Position numbers and translations under genes: made by a program
In this document: positions 63,111 to 64,000 of the stretch, piece after piece
How the letters are laid out: each line of letters opens with the position of its first letter
How positions within the stretch are numbered: the stretch's first letter is position 1
Assembly: GCA_963920635.1 (NCBI GenBank)
Contig: OY987301.1
Coordinates: 43,065,820-43,129,819, forward strand
From: Pseudeuparius sepicola
Taxonomy: Eukaryota > Arthropoda > Insecta > Coleoptera > Anthribidae
DNA length: 64,000 nucleotides
Direction of reading: 5' to 3'
The notes under the pieces: generated by a model
Told to the model about the DNA's origin: nothing
Seen by the model: the letters and a program-made list of their open reading frames with translations, nothing else
Databases searched by the model: none

Positions 63111-64000
63111 AAATATATCCAGAAGGCTCGTTAATGACAGCTGTCAAATGGACTCCAACTTTTAAGCTTAATATTTTCCAAATGTATTAATATCGAGGTC
63201 CATCGAGAGGTCCATCAACGATATATAGGAATAGATACATTACCAAAGGCAACTTGTTTTGTTTCATGATTTTAAAAAGATGTTATTGTTGGCATATTTC
63301 ATGTTTCCAGTTTTTTTTTGATGCGATTTAAGTTATTTTACATATACAGTCTATCAAAAAACTATTTATTATGCATTACAAAATAGGAAAGACTGAATTT
63401 TATTTATTTATGCCAATGTAACCTCGTCTCCTTCCCCTCAACCCGATAATGTTGAAGCCGAGGTTGAAGCAAAACAAAATTGTGTATGTATCCGCATTGT
63501 TGCTATGTCTCCCTCACGGCTGTATTCAGATTCTAGTCTATTTCTTTTTGAAAAACAAGAAAAATCCATATTTTTTGCAGAAAAAATACATTAGGAATAT
63601 GTCCTTCTGTTTCTATTTAATTTAAAAAAATCAAACATTTTCTGAATAAGGAAAAATATTTTTAAAAACAGTATTTTTTAATTTTTCTGGTTAACTACCT
63701 CAAGTTTTGCAGGTCCAAAATTACATTCTAAACAATTTTTTCAAATAACTTTTTGTGATACCTCTCCATTTAACCTCACTTTTCTTAAGTTAATGATAGT
63801 TTTTTAAAACTGCCGCCATATTAATGATTCCTTGACATATTATGTCAAAATCGATTCTTAGGTTATTGTACACGTAGAAAAGATTCACCACAATATTTTC
63901 CCATTTGTTGCGATCTTTTATCTGAGTGTCGATTCCGAAAATTCACTAATATACAAGGTGTTCCATTAAAAAACATGAGTTTGGTTTGTCCAGCTTTTAC
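63111..64000. other. Unassigned DNA; element-like end at the right edge
   Basis: AT-rich with no recognised gene. ATACAAGGTGTTCCATTAAA at about 63951 may be the left terminus of an element that continues beyond the window. Confidence 0.4.

Noticed and set aside
1..64000. CRISPR arrays, bacterial operons, phage or plasmid modules
   Set aside because: Tandem repeats here have no spacer structure, no prokaryotic genes were seen, and all recognisable proteins are eukaryotic mobile-element types.

Overview
This window looks like gene-poor, repeat-dense chromosomal DNA from an insect. It is AT-rich and eukaryotic. Its only recognisable proteins are transposases and a reverse transcriptase of insect-type families: Tc1, DUF4817-type, piggyBac, a jockey/CR1-like LINE, a THAP domain, and a Cys-rich protein common in arthropod repeats. 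It also holds dozens of fold-back elements ending in TACAGGGTG/CACCCTGTA. There is no operon structure, no complete host gene and no complete RNA gene. The order cannot be fixed from sequence alone. Frequent TAGGTA/TACCTA runs are seen, but they occur in several insect orders.

Layout. 1-5 kb: fold-back elements (13-692, 1591-3329, 4362-4924 with a second element nested inside), one keeping the start of a transposase. 5-9 kb: mostly unassigned DNA and a diverged fold-back at 8043-8689. 9-18 kb: large palindromes (9258-10430, 14223-14933, 16941-17994), a degenerate 120-140 bp dispersed repeat, a GC-rich block at 11.8-12.1 kb, a 5' fragment of U2 snRNA at 12.87-12.91 kb, and two units of a 122-bp minisatellite at 15.3 kb. 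19-25 kb: an intact DD34E Tc1 transposase (22143-23156, minus), flanked at 19.3 and 24.7 kb by 85-bp inverted copies of one sequence. 25-29 kb: a palindrome with four perfect TGACGTCA sites, then unassigned DNA. 29.5-39.6 kb: a mosaic of repeats copied in direct and inverted orientation. One copy carries a 33-bp perfect palindrome with an 8-bp target duplication, and two related copies show the empty site. 39.8-44.2 kb: nested palindromes, a 122-bp minisatellite element bounded by short direct repeats, and a second palindrome with a possible transposase start. 44-51 kb: unassigned DNA, small hairpins, and a palindrome keeping the last 48 codons of a transposase (48118-48264). 51.8-54.5 kb: a 5'-truncated LINE broken by frameshifts and by two MITEs. 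55.7-58.8 kb: a 3.2-kb composite with ~600-bp inverted arms, holding a shrunken piggyBac and a Cys-rich protein tail. 59-64 kb: CpG-rich blocks, a broken THAP domain and further hairpins.

The features do not form a pathway; they are layers of mobile DNA. Three themes stand out. (1) Many palindromes contain symmetric, concentric TACAGGGTG/CACCCTGTA ends, as if sequence already bearing several element ends had been copied into an inverted duplicate. (2) Several fold-back elements keep short ends of transposase genes in their unpaired centres, which points to their parents. (3) Small hairpin elements, down to 33 bp, are common. Only the Tc1 transposase looks potentially functional.
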